From Amycolatopsis arida (GTDB lineage Bacteria > Actinomycetota > Actinomycetes > Mycobacteriales > Pseudonocardiaceae), in contig NZ_FOWW01000005.1 in NCBI RefSeq assembly GCF_900115565.1, forward strand, positions 345,420-409,419: a DNA stretch of 64,000 bases, read 5' to 3'. The position numbers and the translations under genes were made by a program. The notes under the pieces are model-generated. The model was not told where the DNA came from, did no database searches, and saw only the letters and a program-made list of their open reading frames with translations. This document shows, piece after piece, positions 1 through 10,953 of this stretch (positions are counted from its first letter, which is position 1; each line of letters opens with the position of its first letter).

Positions 1-612
1 GGCACGTACCAGGCCGGCCAGTCCTGTATCGCCGTGCAGCGGGTGATCGTGGAGCGGGCGATCGCGGACGAGTTCGTGCCGAAGCTGGCCGGCGCGGTGC
101 GGGCCCAGCCCGCCGGCGACCCGTACGACACGGCCACCTCGGTCGGGCCGGTGGTGGACGAGGCCGCGGCCGAGCGGATCGTCGCGTGGGTCGAGGAGGC
201 GGTCGCCGGCGGGGCGCGGCTGCTCGCCGGCGGGGGTCGCGAGGGCACCACGGTGGCCCCGACGCTGCTCGCCGACGTGCCGGTGAGCGCCAGGGTCTGG
301 GCCGAGGAGGTCTTCGGCCCGGTGCTCGCGGTGGCGGTGGTGGACTCGGCGGACGAGGCGTTCGCCGCGGTCAACGCCTCCGCCTACGGCCTGCAGGCCG
401 GCGTCTTCACCCGCGACATGGAACTCGCCTTCCGCGCCGCCGCCGAGCTCGAGGTCGGCGGGGTGATCCTCGGCGACGTGCCCTCCTACCGCGCGGACCA
501 GATGCCCTACGGCGGGGTGAAGGGCTCCGGCCGCGGCCGGGAGGGCGTGCCCGCCGCGATGCGCGACCTCACCGAGGAGAAGGTCACCGTGCTCACCGGC
601 GTGGTGCCGTAG
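1..612 (+). CDS. Aldehyde dehydrogenase family protein, C-terminal part (5' end outside window)
   Basis: NAD(P)-dependent oxidation of an aldehyde to an acid; the substrate cannot be told. Only the last 203 residues are in the window; full-length family members have about 480. The frame is open from base 1, and the motif GQSCIAVQR puts the catalytic cysteine at codon 25-27. Downstream are the family's EEVFGPVLAV segment (cofactor-binding Glu, near residue 100 of the fragment) and the C-terminal PYGGVKGSGRGREG motif. The gene ends 9 bases before the convergent choD stop, with no clear terminator between them. It is not part of the conserved guaB block, so it marks the left edge of the shared gene order. 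Confidence 0.93.
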   Translation, partial: GTYQAGQSCIAVQRVIVERAIADEFVPKLAGAVRAQPAGDPYDTATSVGPVVDEAAAERIVAWVEEAVAGGARLLAGGGREGTTVAPTLLADVPVSARVWAEEVFGPVLAVAVVDSADEAFAAVNASAYGLQAGVFTRDMELAFRAAAELEVGGVILGDVPSYRADQMPYGGVKGSGRGREGVPAAMRDLTEEKVTVLTGVVP

Positions 613-621
613 CCTCGTGGG

Positions 622-2373
622 CTAGCCGCGCTCGACGATCGGCAGCCGCAGGGCGGCCGGCGCGTGCGGGGGCACCGCGGGGTTCTTCGGGGGCACCGGG
701 TCCAGCCGGCGGTAGCCCGCGCCCTGCTCCGGCCGCGGGTCCGGCTCGCCCTTGTTGGGCCAGAAGGAGAACGCCCGCTCCGCCTGCGCGGTGATCGTCA
801 GCGACGGGTTCACCCCGAGGTTCGCGGTGATCGCCGTACCGTCCACGATGGACAGGTTCGGGTAGTGGAACACCCGGTGGTAGGGGTCGATGACGCCGTG
901 CTCCGGGCTGTCGCCGATCGGGGCGCCGCCGATGAAGTGCGCGGTGAGCGGGATGTCGAACAGCTCGCTCCACGCGCCGCCGGCGACCCCGCCGATGTGC
1001 TCGGCGACCCGCAGGTTCGCCTCGTAGCCGGCACGGATGAACGTGGGGTTGGGCACGCCGTGCCCCTGGCGGGAGGTGTACCGGCGGCGGCCGAACCAGC
1101 CGCGCCTGGTGTAGGTGGTGATCGAGTTGTCCAGGCTCTGCATCACCAGCAGGATCACTGTCCGCTCACTCCACCGGTAGCCGTTGAGCAGCCGCGCGGC
1201 CCGCACCGGGTGGCGGACCATGAACCGCAGCGCCTGGCGCCAGCGCGGCACCGGCGAGTCGCCCTCGGTGGCGATGGTCTGCAGCAGGCTCATCGCGTTG
1301 CTGCCCTTGCCGTAGCGCACCGGCTCGATGTGGGTGATCTCGTCGGGGTGGATCGAGGAGGTGATGGCGACACCTCGGCTGAAGTCCCGCTCGGGGTCCA
1401 CCGACGGCCGGGCGGAGCCGAGGATCGCCTCGGAGTTCGTGCGGGTGAGCTCGCCCAGTCGCGGGGAGAGCCGGGGCAGCGCGCCGCTGTCCCGCATCCG
1501 GTGCAGCAACCGCTGGGTGCCCCAGGTGCCGGCGGCCAGCACGACATGGTCGGCGGTGAGGGTGTGCCGGAACCGCCGGGAGGTGGTATCGGTCCTGCGG
1601 ACGTCGACCTCGAAGGCGCCTCCCCCGCCGGCTACGCCCCCATTGGCGGGGGTAGCCCCACTGCGGCGCGGCCGCAGCGCGGTGACCGTGGTCAGCGGGA
1701 TGACCTTCGCCCCGCCCCGCTCGGCGAGGTGGAGGTAGTTCTTCACCAGGGTGTTCTTCGCGCCGACCCGGCAGCCGGTCATGCACGAGCCGCACTCGGT
1801 GCACCCGGTGCGCTCCGGCCCGGCGCCGCCGAAGTACGGATCGGCGGCGCGTTCACCCGGCCGGCCGAAGTACACCCCCACCGGCACCGGGTGGTAGCTG
1901 CCGGTTACGCCCATGTCGGCGGCGACCTCGCGCATCACCTCGTCGGCCGGGGTGACCGACGGGTTGGTGACCACGCCGAGCATCCGGCTCGCCTGGTCGT
2001 AGTGCGGGGCGAGCTCGGCCCGCCAGTCGGTGATGTGCGCCCACTGCCGGTCGGTGTAGAACGGCTCGAGCGGACGGTAGAGCGTGTTGGCGTACACGAG
2101 CGAGCCGCCGCCGACGCCCGCACCGGCGAGGATCATCACGTCCTTGAGCAGGTGGATGCGCTGGATGCCGAAGCAGCCCAGCCGCGGCGCCCACAGGTAC
2201 CGGCGTAGGTCCCACGAAGTCCTGGCGAACTCGTCGTCGGCGAACCGGCGGCCGGCCTCGATGACGGCCACCCGGTAGCCCTTCTCGGTGAGCCGCAGCG
2301 CGGCAACGCTGCCGCCGAAGCCCGACCCGACGACGATGACGTCGTAGTCCGTGGTGGTGTTACGCGCAGTCAC
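622..2373 (-). CDS. choD: GMC-family oxidoreductase, ChoD type (putative cholesterol oxidase)
   Basis: FAD-dependent oxidoreductase of 583 residues. The dinucleotide-binding motif GSGFGGSVAA is at residues 16-25. A ferredoxin-like cysteine group CxxCxxCxxxC (C191, C194, C197, C201) is followed by the GAKNTLVKNYL stretch typical of the ChoD subfamily. It lies directly downstream of guaB3 and guaB on the same strand, exactly as M. tuberculosis choD follows guaB2-guaB3, and this supports the name. The start is a GTG with only a weak ribosome site (TTTAGGT). ChoD of mycobacteria is called cholesterol oxidase, but that activity is disputed, so the substrate stays open. The cysteine group suggests an iron-sulfur or structural metal site. 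Confidence 0.85.
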   Translation of the reverse strand: MTARNTTTDYDVIVVGSGFGGSVAALRLTEKGYRVAVIEAGRRFADDEFARTSWDLRRYLWAPRLGCFGIQRIHLLKDVMILAGAGVGGGSLVYANTLYRPLEPFYTDRQWAHITDWRAELAPHYDQASRMLGVVTNPSVTPADEVMREVAADMGVTGSYHPVPVGVYFGRPGERAADPYFGGAGPERTGCTECGSCMTGCRVGAKNTLVKNYLHLAERGGAKVIPLTTVTALRPRRSGATPANGGVAGGGGAFEVDVRRTDTTSRRFRHTLTADHVVLAAGTWGTQRLLHRMRDSGALPRLSPRLGELTRTNSEAILGSARPSVDPERDFSRGVAITSSIHPDEITHIEPVRYGKGSNAMSLLQTIATEGDSPVPRWRQALRFMVRHPVRAARLLNGYRWSERTVILLVMQSLDNSITTYTRRGWFGRRRYTSRQGHGVPNPTFIRAGYEANLRVAEHIGGVAGGAWSELFDIPLTAHFIGGAPIGDSPEHGVIDPYHRVFHYPNLSIVDGTAITANLGVNPSLTITAQAERAFSFWPNKGEPDPRPEQGAGYRRLDPVPPKNPAVPPHAPAALRLPIVERG

Positions 2374-2435
2374 ACCTAAAGCCTAACCCGCGGGTAACAC
2401 CCTGAACAGGGGCAAGTTACCGGCGAGTTGGCACC

Positions 2436-3566
2436 TCAGCAGCGGATGGTGAGGCCGACCTTCTGGAACTCCTTGAGATCGGAGTAGCCGGTCTTGGCCA
2501 GCGCCCTGCGCAGCGCGCCGAAGAGGTTGACCACGCCCTCCGCGTCGACCGAAGGGCCGTAGAGCAGGGTCTTCAGGTCGACCGGGCGGGCCGGGCCGCC
2601 GACCACCCGGGACCGCGGCAGCGAGGGGTGGGCCGCGGCGGCCGTCCAGTACAGGCCCTTGCCGGGCGCCTCGGTCGCGGCCGCGAGCGGGGCGCCGAGC
2701 ATCACGGCGTCGGCGCCGCACGCGATGGCCTTGGCGATGTCGCCGGACACGCCGATTCCGCCGTCGGCGATGACGTGCACGTACCGGCCGCCGGTCTCGT
2801 CGAGGTAGTCCCGGCGCGCGGCGGCGGCGTCGATGATCGCGGTGGCCATCGGCACCCCGATGCCGAGCACCCGGTCGGTGCTGGTGACCCCGGGGCTGGA
2901 GCCGTGACCGACGATCACCCCGGCCGCGCCGGTGCGCATGAGGTGCATCGCCGTGCGGTAGTCGCTCACCCCGCCGGCGATGACCGGCACCTCGAGGTCG
3001 GCGATGAACTCCTTGAGGTTGAGCGGGTCGCCGTCCTTGGCGACGTGCTCGGCGGAGACGATGGTGCCCTGCACGACCAGGATCTCCACGCCGGCGGCGA
3101 GCAGGTCGGGGGTGAGCTCGGCGGCGTGCTGCGGGCTGACCCTGGCCGCGACGGTGACCCCGGCCTCGCGGACCGTGCGGATCGCCTCGGTGAGCAGGTC
3201 GGCGCGGATCGGCGCGGAGTGCAGCTCCTGCAGCAGCCCGACCAGCGCGGCCGAGTCGCCGTCCCGCGCGGTGCGGACGATGCGGTCAAGCACGTCCTCG
3301 GCGCCGGCGTGCCGGGCCCACAACCCCTCGGCGTTGAGCACGCCGAGGCCGCCGAGCTCACCGACGGCCACCGCGGTGGCCGGGGACACGACCGCGTCGG
3401 TGGGGTGGGTCACCAGCGGCAGGTCGAAACGGTAGGCGTCGATCTGCCACGCGGTGGACACCACCTTGGACGAGCGCGTGCGCCGGGAGGGCACGATCTC
3501 GATGTCGTCGAGCTGGTACGCCCGCCGCGCGGTGCGCCCCATGCCGATCTCGACCAGATCCCGCAC
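2436..3566 (-). CDS. guaB3: GuaB3 family IMP dehydrogenase-related protein
   Basis: A 376-residue TIM-barrel protein of the IMPDH/GMP reductase superfamily. It lacks the CBS pair present in its neighbour GuaB. Where true IMPDH has a catalytic cysteine in GPGSICTTR, this protein has GHGSSPGVTSTDR, with no cysteine, as in other actinobacterial GuaB3 proteins; classical IMPDH activity is therefore doubtful. The phosphate-binding and flap-side segments ADGGIGVSGDIAKAIACGADAV are intact. The start is GTG with the ribosome site GGAGAAGGGA. It lies 82 bases downstream of guaB on the same strand and is probably cotranscribed. Its role in purine metabolism is inferred from family and position. Confidence 0.9.
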   Translation of the reverse strand: MRDLVEIGMGRTARRAYQLDDIEIVPSRRTRSSKVVSTAWQIDAYRFDLPLVTHPTDAVVSPATAVAVGELGGLGVLNAEGLWARHAGAEDVLDRIVRTARDGDSAALVGLLQELHSAPIRADLLTEAIRTVREAGVTVAARVSPQHAAELTPDLLAAGVEILVVQGTIVSAEHVAKDGDPLNLKEFIADLEVPVIAGGVSDYRTAMHLMRTGAAGVIVGHGSSPGVTSTDRVLGIGVPMATAIIDAAAARRDYLDETGGRYVHVIADGGIGVSGDIAKAIACGADAVMLGAPLAAATEAPGKGLYWTAAAAHPSLPRSRVVGGPARPVDLKTLLYGPSVDAEGVVNLFGALRRALAKTGYSDLKEFQKVGLTIRC

Positions 3567-3648
3567 GTGTGGTCCCTTCTCCGGCGCCGATGTTGCCGGC
3601 CCATTGTCGCGGCGCGGCCGGTGTCACCGGTGCGGGGGTGGGGTCCGA

Positions 3649-6158
<2,510 letters not shown>

Positions 6159-6193
6159 GCCGGGCCCACTAGGCGGGCAGAGCCACCAGAACG

Positions 6194-6227
6194 CGAGGGC
6201 GCGGGACCGGCTGGTCCCGCGCCCTCG
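6194..6227. terminator. Bidirectional hairpin terminator
   Basis: A perfect 15-bp stem (CGAGGGCGCGGGACC with its complement) closes a 4-nt loop GGCT. It lies between the convergent DUF5319 and rsdA genes. There is no long T-run, as is usual in high-GC actinomycetes. Confidence 0.85.
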
Positions 6228-6241
6228 GTCGTGTTCGAGGC

Positions 6242-7150
6242 TCAGGTCGTCGGCACCTCGTTGGGCTCCTGCCCCGGGTCGTACCGCGGGCTGCTGCCCG
6301 ACTCGCTGCCGTCCACCGGTGACGGGGACGGCGAGGACGAGGTGCTGGGTGTCGGCTGGTGGGAGCTGGTCTCCGGCGGCAGCGTCGGCTGCGGCTGCGT
6401 CGTCGCGCTGGGCGAGCTCGGCGACGTGGACGGCTTCGCCGAACCGCTGGTTCCCGGTGTCGCCGTGGGCCTGGTCGGCTGGACCGGCGCCGCCGGGTCG
6501 TGCAGCCGCATCGACAGTGCGAGGTGCTCGGCGCGCAGCCGCTCCGCCTCGTCGGGCGAGGACACCCCGGCCAGCGCGTGCTGCGCGTCTTCCAGCGCGC
6601 GCCGCGCCTCCTCGTACCGGCCTTGCGCGAGGGCCAGGTTCGCCGCGTCGAGGTCGGTCCGCACCGCCGCGGCGGCCTCCACCGAGCGGGCGTGGTCGGC
6701 GTAGAGCACCTTGGTCAGTGCCCAGAGGGTGTCCCCGGGCTGGGCGTCCCTGGCGGCGAGCCCGGTCCCGGTGAACCCGATGGCGAGCACGGCGGCCGCC
6801 GCCGCGACCGGCACCAGAAATCTGCGCCGGCGACCCGCGGCGGCGTTGCGTCTGGCCAGCGCCGCTCTCCGCACGGTGGTCACCGCGGTGTCGATGTCGA
6901 CCAGCTCGCCGAACGGCACGCTGTCGACGTCCCGCCGCCAGGCCAGCAGCAGGGCGTTGAGCTCCTGGTCCCCCAGCCCGTCGGCGGCTCGCGGGTCCGA
7001 CCCGCCGAGCGCGTCCAGCAGCGCGTCGTCGGCCTGCACCTGGGACAGGTCGTCCGGTGAGCCGCTGATGGTGGTCTCGACGACGTCGTCGGATCCTCTG
7101 GCGTACGCCTCGTCCCGCGCGCTCCCGCGCCGGCTGTGCTGTTCCGTCAC
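6242..7150 (-). CDS. rsdA: Anti-sigma-D factor RsdA
   Basis: A 302-residue single-pass membrane anti-sigma factor. The N-terminal cytoplasmic part contains the acidic DDLSQVQADDALLDAL segment (about 33-48), the type of short region by which RsdA binds SigD. A basic stretch (AGRRRR, 105-110) precedes one membrane helix at about 111-133. The outer part has a helical section rich in Ala/Glu/Arg followed by a long Thr/Ser/Pro-rich tail (about 225-302), probably in or across the wall. It begins one base after the sigD stop and is surely cotranscribed. Regulated proteolysis of RsdA is known in mycobacteria; no protease gene is seen here. Confidence 0.9.
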   Translation of the reverse strand: MTEQHSRRGSARDEAYARGSDDVVETTISGSPDDLSQVQADDALLDALGGSDPRAADGLGDQELNALLLAWRRDVDSVPFGELVDIDTAVTTVRRAALARRNAAAGRRRRFLVPVAAAAAVLAIGFTGTGLAARDAQPGDTLWALTKVLYADHARSVEAAAAVRTDLDAANLALAQGRYEEARRALEDAQHALAGVSSPDEAERLRAEHLALSMRLHDPAAPVQPTRPTATPGTSGSAKPSTSPSSPSATTQPQPTLPPETSSHQPTPSTSSSPSPSPVDGSESGSSPRYDPGQEPNEVPTT

Positions 7151-7151
7151 T

Positions 7152-7787
7152 TCAGACCACCTCCTCAGCGGCCAGTACCTTGCGAAGCCGGGCCAGCGCC
7201 CGGTGCTGGGCCACCCTGACCGCGCCGGGGGTGGACCCCACGGCCTCGGCCGTCTCCTCGGCGGAGAGGCCCACGACGACCCGAAGGACCACGATCTCGC
7301 GCTGCTTCTCCGGCAGGACGCGGAGCAGCTGGGACATCCGCGCGTTCAGCTCGCCCTGGAGGGCCCGCTGCTCGGGGCCGACGCCGCCCTCCACCTCGTC
7401 GGGCACCTCGGCCACCGGCTCGGCGCGGTTGCGCGCCGCCGCCCGGTGCGCGTCGGCCACCTTGTGCTGGGCGATGCCGTAGACGAAAGCCAGGAAAGGG
7501 CGGCCCTGGTCACGGTACGAGGGCAATGCCGTGAGCACCGCGAGACACACCTCCTGGGCTACGTCGTCAGCCGAGGCGAACGAACGTTCCTGCCTTCCGA
7601 CCCTGGCGCGGCAGTACCGCACCACGAGGGGGCGGATGGCAGCAAGAAGCCGATCCACTGCCTGGGGTTCACCCTCGACAGCGGCGGCGACCGACTCCTC
7701 CAGTCCGTCCCCCACATTGGCCATCGCAGACAACAGTCCCGGTGTTACGTGTAGGCGTGCAAAGAACCCGGCGTGCGGTTCAGACAT
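7152..7787 (-). CDS. sigD: ECF RNA polymerase sigma factor SigD
   Basis: A 211-residue ECF sigma factor. Region 2 is recognised in ADDVAQEVCLAVLTALPSY and FLAFVYGIAQHKVADAHR. Region 4 is the helix-turn-helix LSAEETAEAVGSTPGAVRVA at about 172-191. These match the SigD subgroup, and the downstream partner is rsdA as in M. tuberculosis. The chosen ATG gives 21 residues before the next possible start (MANVGDGLEE). A candidate promoter lies at 7882-7909. SigD governs stationary-phase and envelope genes in relatives; the present regulon is unknown. Confidence 0.95.
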   Translation of the reverse strand: MSEPHAGFFARLHVTPGLLSAMANVGDGLEESVAAAVEGEPQAVDRLLAAIRPLVVRYCRARVGRQERSFASADDVAQEVCLAVLTALPSYRDQGRPFLAFVYGIAQHKVADAHRAAARNRAEPVAEVPDEVEGGVGPEQRALQGELNARMSQLLRVLPEKQREIVVLRVVVGLSAEETAEAVGSTPGAVRVAQHRALARLRKVLAAEEVV

Positions 7788-7881
7788 CCCTCACGCCGGT
7801 GATACCCACCGTACCTTCCAGTCCTGCCGGCCTCGCTCACGGTTGCCACCGGCGCGTCCTGAAACTCCTCGCGGACCTAGC

Positions 7882-7909
7882 AGCTTACCCCAAGTGTTGC
7901 AAAATTCAA
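7882..7909 (-). promoter_or_regulatory. Candidate promoter for sigD-rsdA
   Basis: On the minus strand TTGAAT is followed after 16 bp by TAAGCT, inside a local AT-rich island, about 95 bp before the sigD start. It resembles a housekeeping promoter rather than an ECF one. Confidence 0.4.
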
Positions 7910-8006
7910 CAACCTCGCGAAGCCGCGGAGCGGGCCGCGCCGGACGTAGGCACGTCGAGCCGGCACGCGACGCACGGGAGGCGTGGCGTGCCGGAAGGAG
8001 GATTCG

Positions 8007-8603
8007 TCAGGAGACGAGGCCGCGCCGGAAGCCGTGTGCGACGGCCTGCGCCCGGTCGCGCACGCCCAGCTTGCGGAACAGCCGCCGGGCGTGGGTCTTG
8101 ACCGTGTCCTCGGACAGGTAGAGCTCGCGGCCGATCTGGCCGTTGCTCTTGCCCTGGCTCATGCCGCGCAACACCTGCAGCTCGCGCTCGGTGAGCTGGA
8201 CACCGGGGTCGGACGGCTGCCGCGGCGCGGGGACCGAGGTGCTGGCCAGGGTGTGCGCGAGCGCGGCGACCAGCTCGGGGCGGGACGCGTCCCAACGGAG
8301 GTAGCCGCGGGCGCCGCCGGCGATGGCGGCGGCGATGCTGCCGGCATCGTCCGGCGCGCCGAACACGATGACGTTGGCCTGCGGGTTGGCGGAGACCAGC
8401 CGGCGGGTCGCCTCGACGCCCGTCGGCACGGCGCGCTGGGTGCCGACCAGCACGACGTCGACCGGCTGCCGGGAGTACCTGGCGAGCAACTCGTCACCGT
8501 GCGCTACACAGTCGATGCGACTGACGCCGGGGACGGCAGACATCACGCGGGTGAGCCCTTCGCGGACACTGCGTCGGTCGTCGCAGATCAAGACCGTCGT
8601 CAC
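8007..8603 (-). CDS. bldM: BldM-like NarL/LuxR-type response regulator with a degenerate receiver
   Basis: A 198-residue orphan regulator. The receiver starts with the acidic pair D8-D9 in VLICDDRRS, but the phosphoacceptor position 54 is Gly (VVLVG54TQ). The conserved Thr/Ser position is Gly82 and the lysine position is Trp104, so it cannot be phosphorylated in the normal way. The C-terminal helix-turn-helix is intact (LTERELQVLRGM at 137-148, then the DTVKTHARRLF recognition helix). The helix region and the position beside sigD and guaB match Streptomyces BldM, a developmental regulator known to work without phosphorylation. Its GTG start overlaps the stop of the upstream gene by 4 bases (GTGA). 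Confidence 0.85.
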   Translation of the reverse strand: MTTVLICDDRRSVREGLTRVMSAVPGVSRIDCVAHGDELLARYSRQPVDVVLVGTQRAVPTGVEATRRLVSANPQANVIVFGAPDDAGSIAAAIAGGARGYLRWDASRPELVAALAHTLASTSVPAPRQPSDPGVQLTERELQVLRGMSQGKSNGQIGRELYLSEDTVKTHARRLFRKLGVRDRAQAVAHGFRRGLVS

Positions 8604-9598
8604 GGGGTTTCCTTCCTGCAGCCGGGTGACATTCCATATCCCCTATCGGACGCTTTAGGCTCAACCTTGACACGATCCGGTGGCTTTTTTTGAGAAAGCC
8701 TCGCCCGGATGTCGGTATGCCTGGTGTGAGCCAGGGAACACCCGCCGGTCGGGACCCAGGGTGACTCCAGGGCCAGCCGCCGCCCCACGCCGTCCGAGCG
8801 CAGTAACACAGCGTGCAACTCGTCGGTAACCAACGCCTGGTGCGCGGCCGCCCTCCGGCCGTCCAGGTCGGCGGCGAGCAGGCCGGCCGGCCAGGTCAGC
8901 GAGCGCAGCTCCCACCGGGCCGCGTGGTCCAGCGCGGCCTCGACCAGGCCGACCGCCCGCTCCCTGGCCGCGGGATCACCGGTGGCCGCCAGCGCCGCGC
9001 CGAGCACCAGGTGGGACTTGATGCCGTGCCGCACCGCATTCCGGTGGGCGGCCAGCTCCGCCGCGCGCTCCGCGGGACCGACCGCCGCCTCCGGCCGGCC
9101 GTCGGCGAGCTCCACCTCCGCGCCCACCCAGCCGGCCCGCACCTCCGCGCGCCAGCCGGCGGAGCGGGCGGTGGCCGCGGCGAGCAGGCGCCGGGCGGCG
9201 GTGGTCCGGCCGAGGGCGAGGTTGTCCGCGGCCAGCCCGAGCAGGGCATCGGCACGGGCACCGGCGGGGTCGAGGCCGTCCTGGTCGGCGGGGTCGGCGG
9301 GCCGGGCGCCGACCAGCGCGAGGGCGGCACCGTCGAGCGGACGGGCCGCGGCGTGCCCGCCCAGCTGCCGGCGGTGCGCGGCCAGCGTGGCCAGTGCCAG
9401 CGCGGCGAGCGTCCGGTCCCGCCCCCTGGCCAGCCCGCCGAGCAGGGTGGCCGCGGCGGCGTAGCACCCCTGCGCGCCGAGCAGCACCGCCGCCAACCAG
9501 CGCCGGCGGGGCGCTCCCTCGGCGGCCGCGGCGAGGTCCCGGCGCCCCGGGGGCGGCCCGGCCCCGAACGCGGCCGCGCGCAACCCGGCCTCGTCCAT
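8600..9598 (-). CDS. TPR-like helical protein, possibly Rv3415c counterpart
   Basis: A 332-residue Ala/Leu/Arg-rich protein, probably an alpha-solenoid: repeated motifs such as ADALLGLAADNLALGRTTAA and AVGPAERAAELAAHRNA look like TPR helices. Function unknown. The ATG at 9598 was chosen because it overlaps the upstream MerR-like gene's stop in TGATG, a common coupling signal; the frame is open further upstream but then lies inside that gene. Codon third positions lose their GC bias over the last 50 codons, which include CAA AAA AAG and a 6-bp hairpin at 8682-8700, so the 3' end reads through what looks like the bldM promoter. M. tuberculosis has an uncharacterised gene (Rv3415c) at this place. 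Confidence 0.7.
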   Translation of the reverse strand: MDEAGLRAAAFGAGPPPGRRDLAAAAEGAPRRRWLAAVLLGAQGCYAAAATLLGGLARGRDRTLAALALATLAAHRRQLGGHAAARPLDGAALALVGARPADPADQDGLDPAGARADALLGLAADNLALGRTTAARRLLAAATARSAGWRAEVRAGWVGAEVELADGRPEAAVGPAERAAELAAHRNAVRHGIKSHLVLGAALAATGDPAARERAVGLVEAALDHAARWELRSLTWPAGLLAADLDGRRAAAHQALVTDELHAVLLRSDGVGRRLALESPWVPTGGCSLAHTRHTDIRARLSQKKPPDRVKVEPKASDRGYGMSPGCRKETP

Positions 9599-10692
9599 CA
9601 CGGGTGCCCGAGCAGGACGTACTCGAGCCGGTCGACGGCGGCGGGCAGGTCGCCGAGCAACTCCACCTTCGCGGGCAGCGTGGCGGCGTCCCAACCGGAC
9701 CCGCACGCGAACAGGCGGCTCCGCTGGCGGCCCCTGGCCAGCCGGGTGAACAGCCGCGGATCGGCACCGGGTCGAGCCGCCCACAGCACGACCGCGGCCG
9801 GCAGGCTGCGGCGGACCGCGACGGCCAGCGTGTCGGCGGGCATCGGGCTACCGAACAACTGGGCGAGCAGCCGGCGCTCGGCCAGCCCCGCGGCGAGCGC
9901 GTACAGCGGAAGGCCGTTGCGCTCCTCGGGCACGCAGCCGAGCAGCACCGGCCGCCGGTTGCGCGGCTCGGCGGGGACGGGGGTCGCCCGGACCAGCGCC
10001 GCGAGCACGCACTCGGCGAGCATGTGCTCCACCTCGACGCCGGCGGCGCCGACCCGATCCCTGCGGGCGAGCGCGGCCAGCACCGGCTCGACGATCTCCT
10101 CCCACGTCACCAGCACCCCCTCGGCCGCGATCGCCTCCGCGAGCAACCGCTGCACGGTGTGCACGTCCATGGCCAGTGCCGCGGCGCTGAGCCGCCGGGC
10201 GAACCGCGACGGGCCGAGCCCGGCGCCGTCGGCCGGCTCCTCGGCGGGCAGCACCACGGCGCCGTCGGGAGTGTCCACGCGTAGTGCCATGGTCGGCGGG
10301 GGCGCCGGCGCGGGCCGAGCGGACTCGGCGGGCGCGCACTTGGGCATCCTGGCGAGGGCATAGCGGGCGGCTTCGGCGGTGGACGCGCCGCTGAGCAGTG
10401 CCCGCTGCATCAGCTCGAGGCGGCCGATGTCGGCGGGACCGTACCGGCGGTGCCGTCCACCGGTGTGCCGGCTCGGGCCGACGCCGTACCGACGGTCCCA
10501 GGTGCGCAGCGTCGAGGGGGCCACGCCCAGCCGGCGGGCGACCGAAGCGACCGGGAGCGTGGGCTCGGCGGCGACGGCGGCGGCGACGGCAATGCCGGAA
10601 TCAGCCCGCGCCGACCTGTCGCCGGCTGGCTCGTTCGGGCCAGGCTCCGATCCCACCTGCCCCAATATCCCGGGCGCGACCAGGTGCGGCAA
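9598..10692 (-). CDS. MerR-family regulator with a C-terminal B12-binding-like domain
   Basis: A transcription factor of up to 364 residues. The MerR helix-turn-helix is at about 47-85 (LPVASVARRLGVAPSTLRTWDRRYG, beginning at 46) with the GRHRRYGPADI wing. The C-terminal half (about 165-364) has the helix bundle and Rossmann-like part of CarH/LitR-type photoreceptors. The usual His in the E-x-H-x-LPL motif is Asn259 (EERNGLPL), and no Trp sits nine residues before E222-H223, so cobalamin binding is doubtful. The first possible start is TTG at 10692; GTG at 10656 has a better ribosome site (GGGGCAG) and may be the real one. Divergent from whiB3. Confidence 0.75.
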   Translation of the reverse strand: MPHLVAPGILGQVGSEPGPNEPAGDRSARADSGIAVAAAVAAEPTLPVASVARRLGVAPSTLRTWDRRYGVGPSRHTGGRHRRYGPADIGRLELMQRALLSGASTAEAARYALARMPKCAPAESARPAPAPPPTMALRVDTPDGAVVLPAEEPADGAGLGPSRFARRLSAAALAMDVHTVQRLLAEAIAAEGVLVTWEEIVEPVLAALARRDRVGAAGVEVEHMLAECVLAALVRATPVPAEPRNRRPVLLGCVPEERNGLPLYALAAGLAERRLLAQLFGSPMPADTLAVAVRRSLPAAVVLWAARPGADPRLFTRLARGRQRSRLFACGSGWDAATLPAKVELLGDLPAAVDRLEYVLLGHP

Positions 10693-10756
10693 CCGTGCTG
10701 GTCACCGGGCCTCACACCTACGGGGGAAGCCTAATGGTTGAATCGCGAAGAATGCC

Positions 10757-10785
10757 TTGAACAACTATTGACGCGGTTCTAACGT
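10757..10785 (+). promoter_or_regulatory. Candidate whiB3 promoter
   Basis: TTGAAC, a 17-bp spacer and TAACGT lie in an AT-richer patch about 170 bp before whiB3. This leaves a long leader in which no further element was recognised. Confidence 0.5.
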
Positions 10786-10953
10786 TACGCGCGTTGCACC
10801 GAATGGAGTAGCGAGCGAAGGCGAGACGGTAGGGGGCGCGTCGTGCGGGAGGGGGAAGCAGGCCGCGCCTGAACGGTCGAGTTGACGCGAGCTCGAGTCG
10901 CACGAACAACTGCAGAGTCCGGCTGATGGAGCCGGACAGCGGAGGCGGTCACG

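Noticed and set aside
2436..3566. Second functional IMP dehydrogenase
   Set aside because: The active-site Cys and CBS domains are absent, as is normal for GuaB3, so it is listed as a related protein without claiming IMPDH activity.
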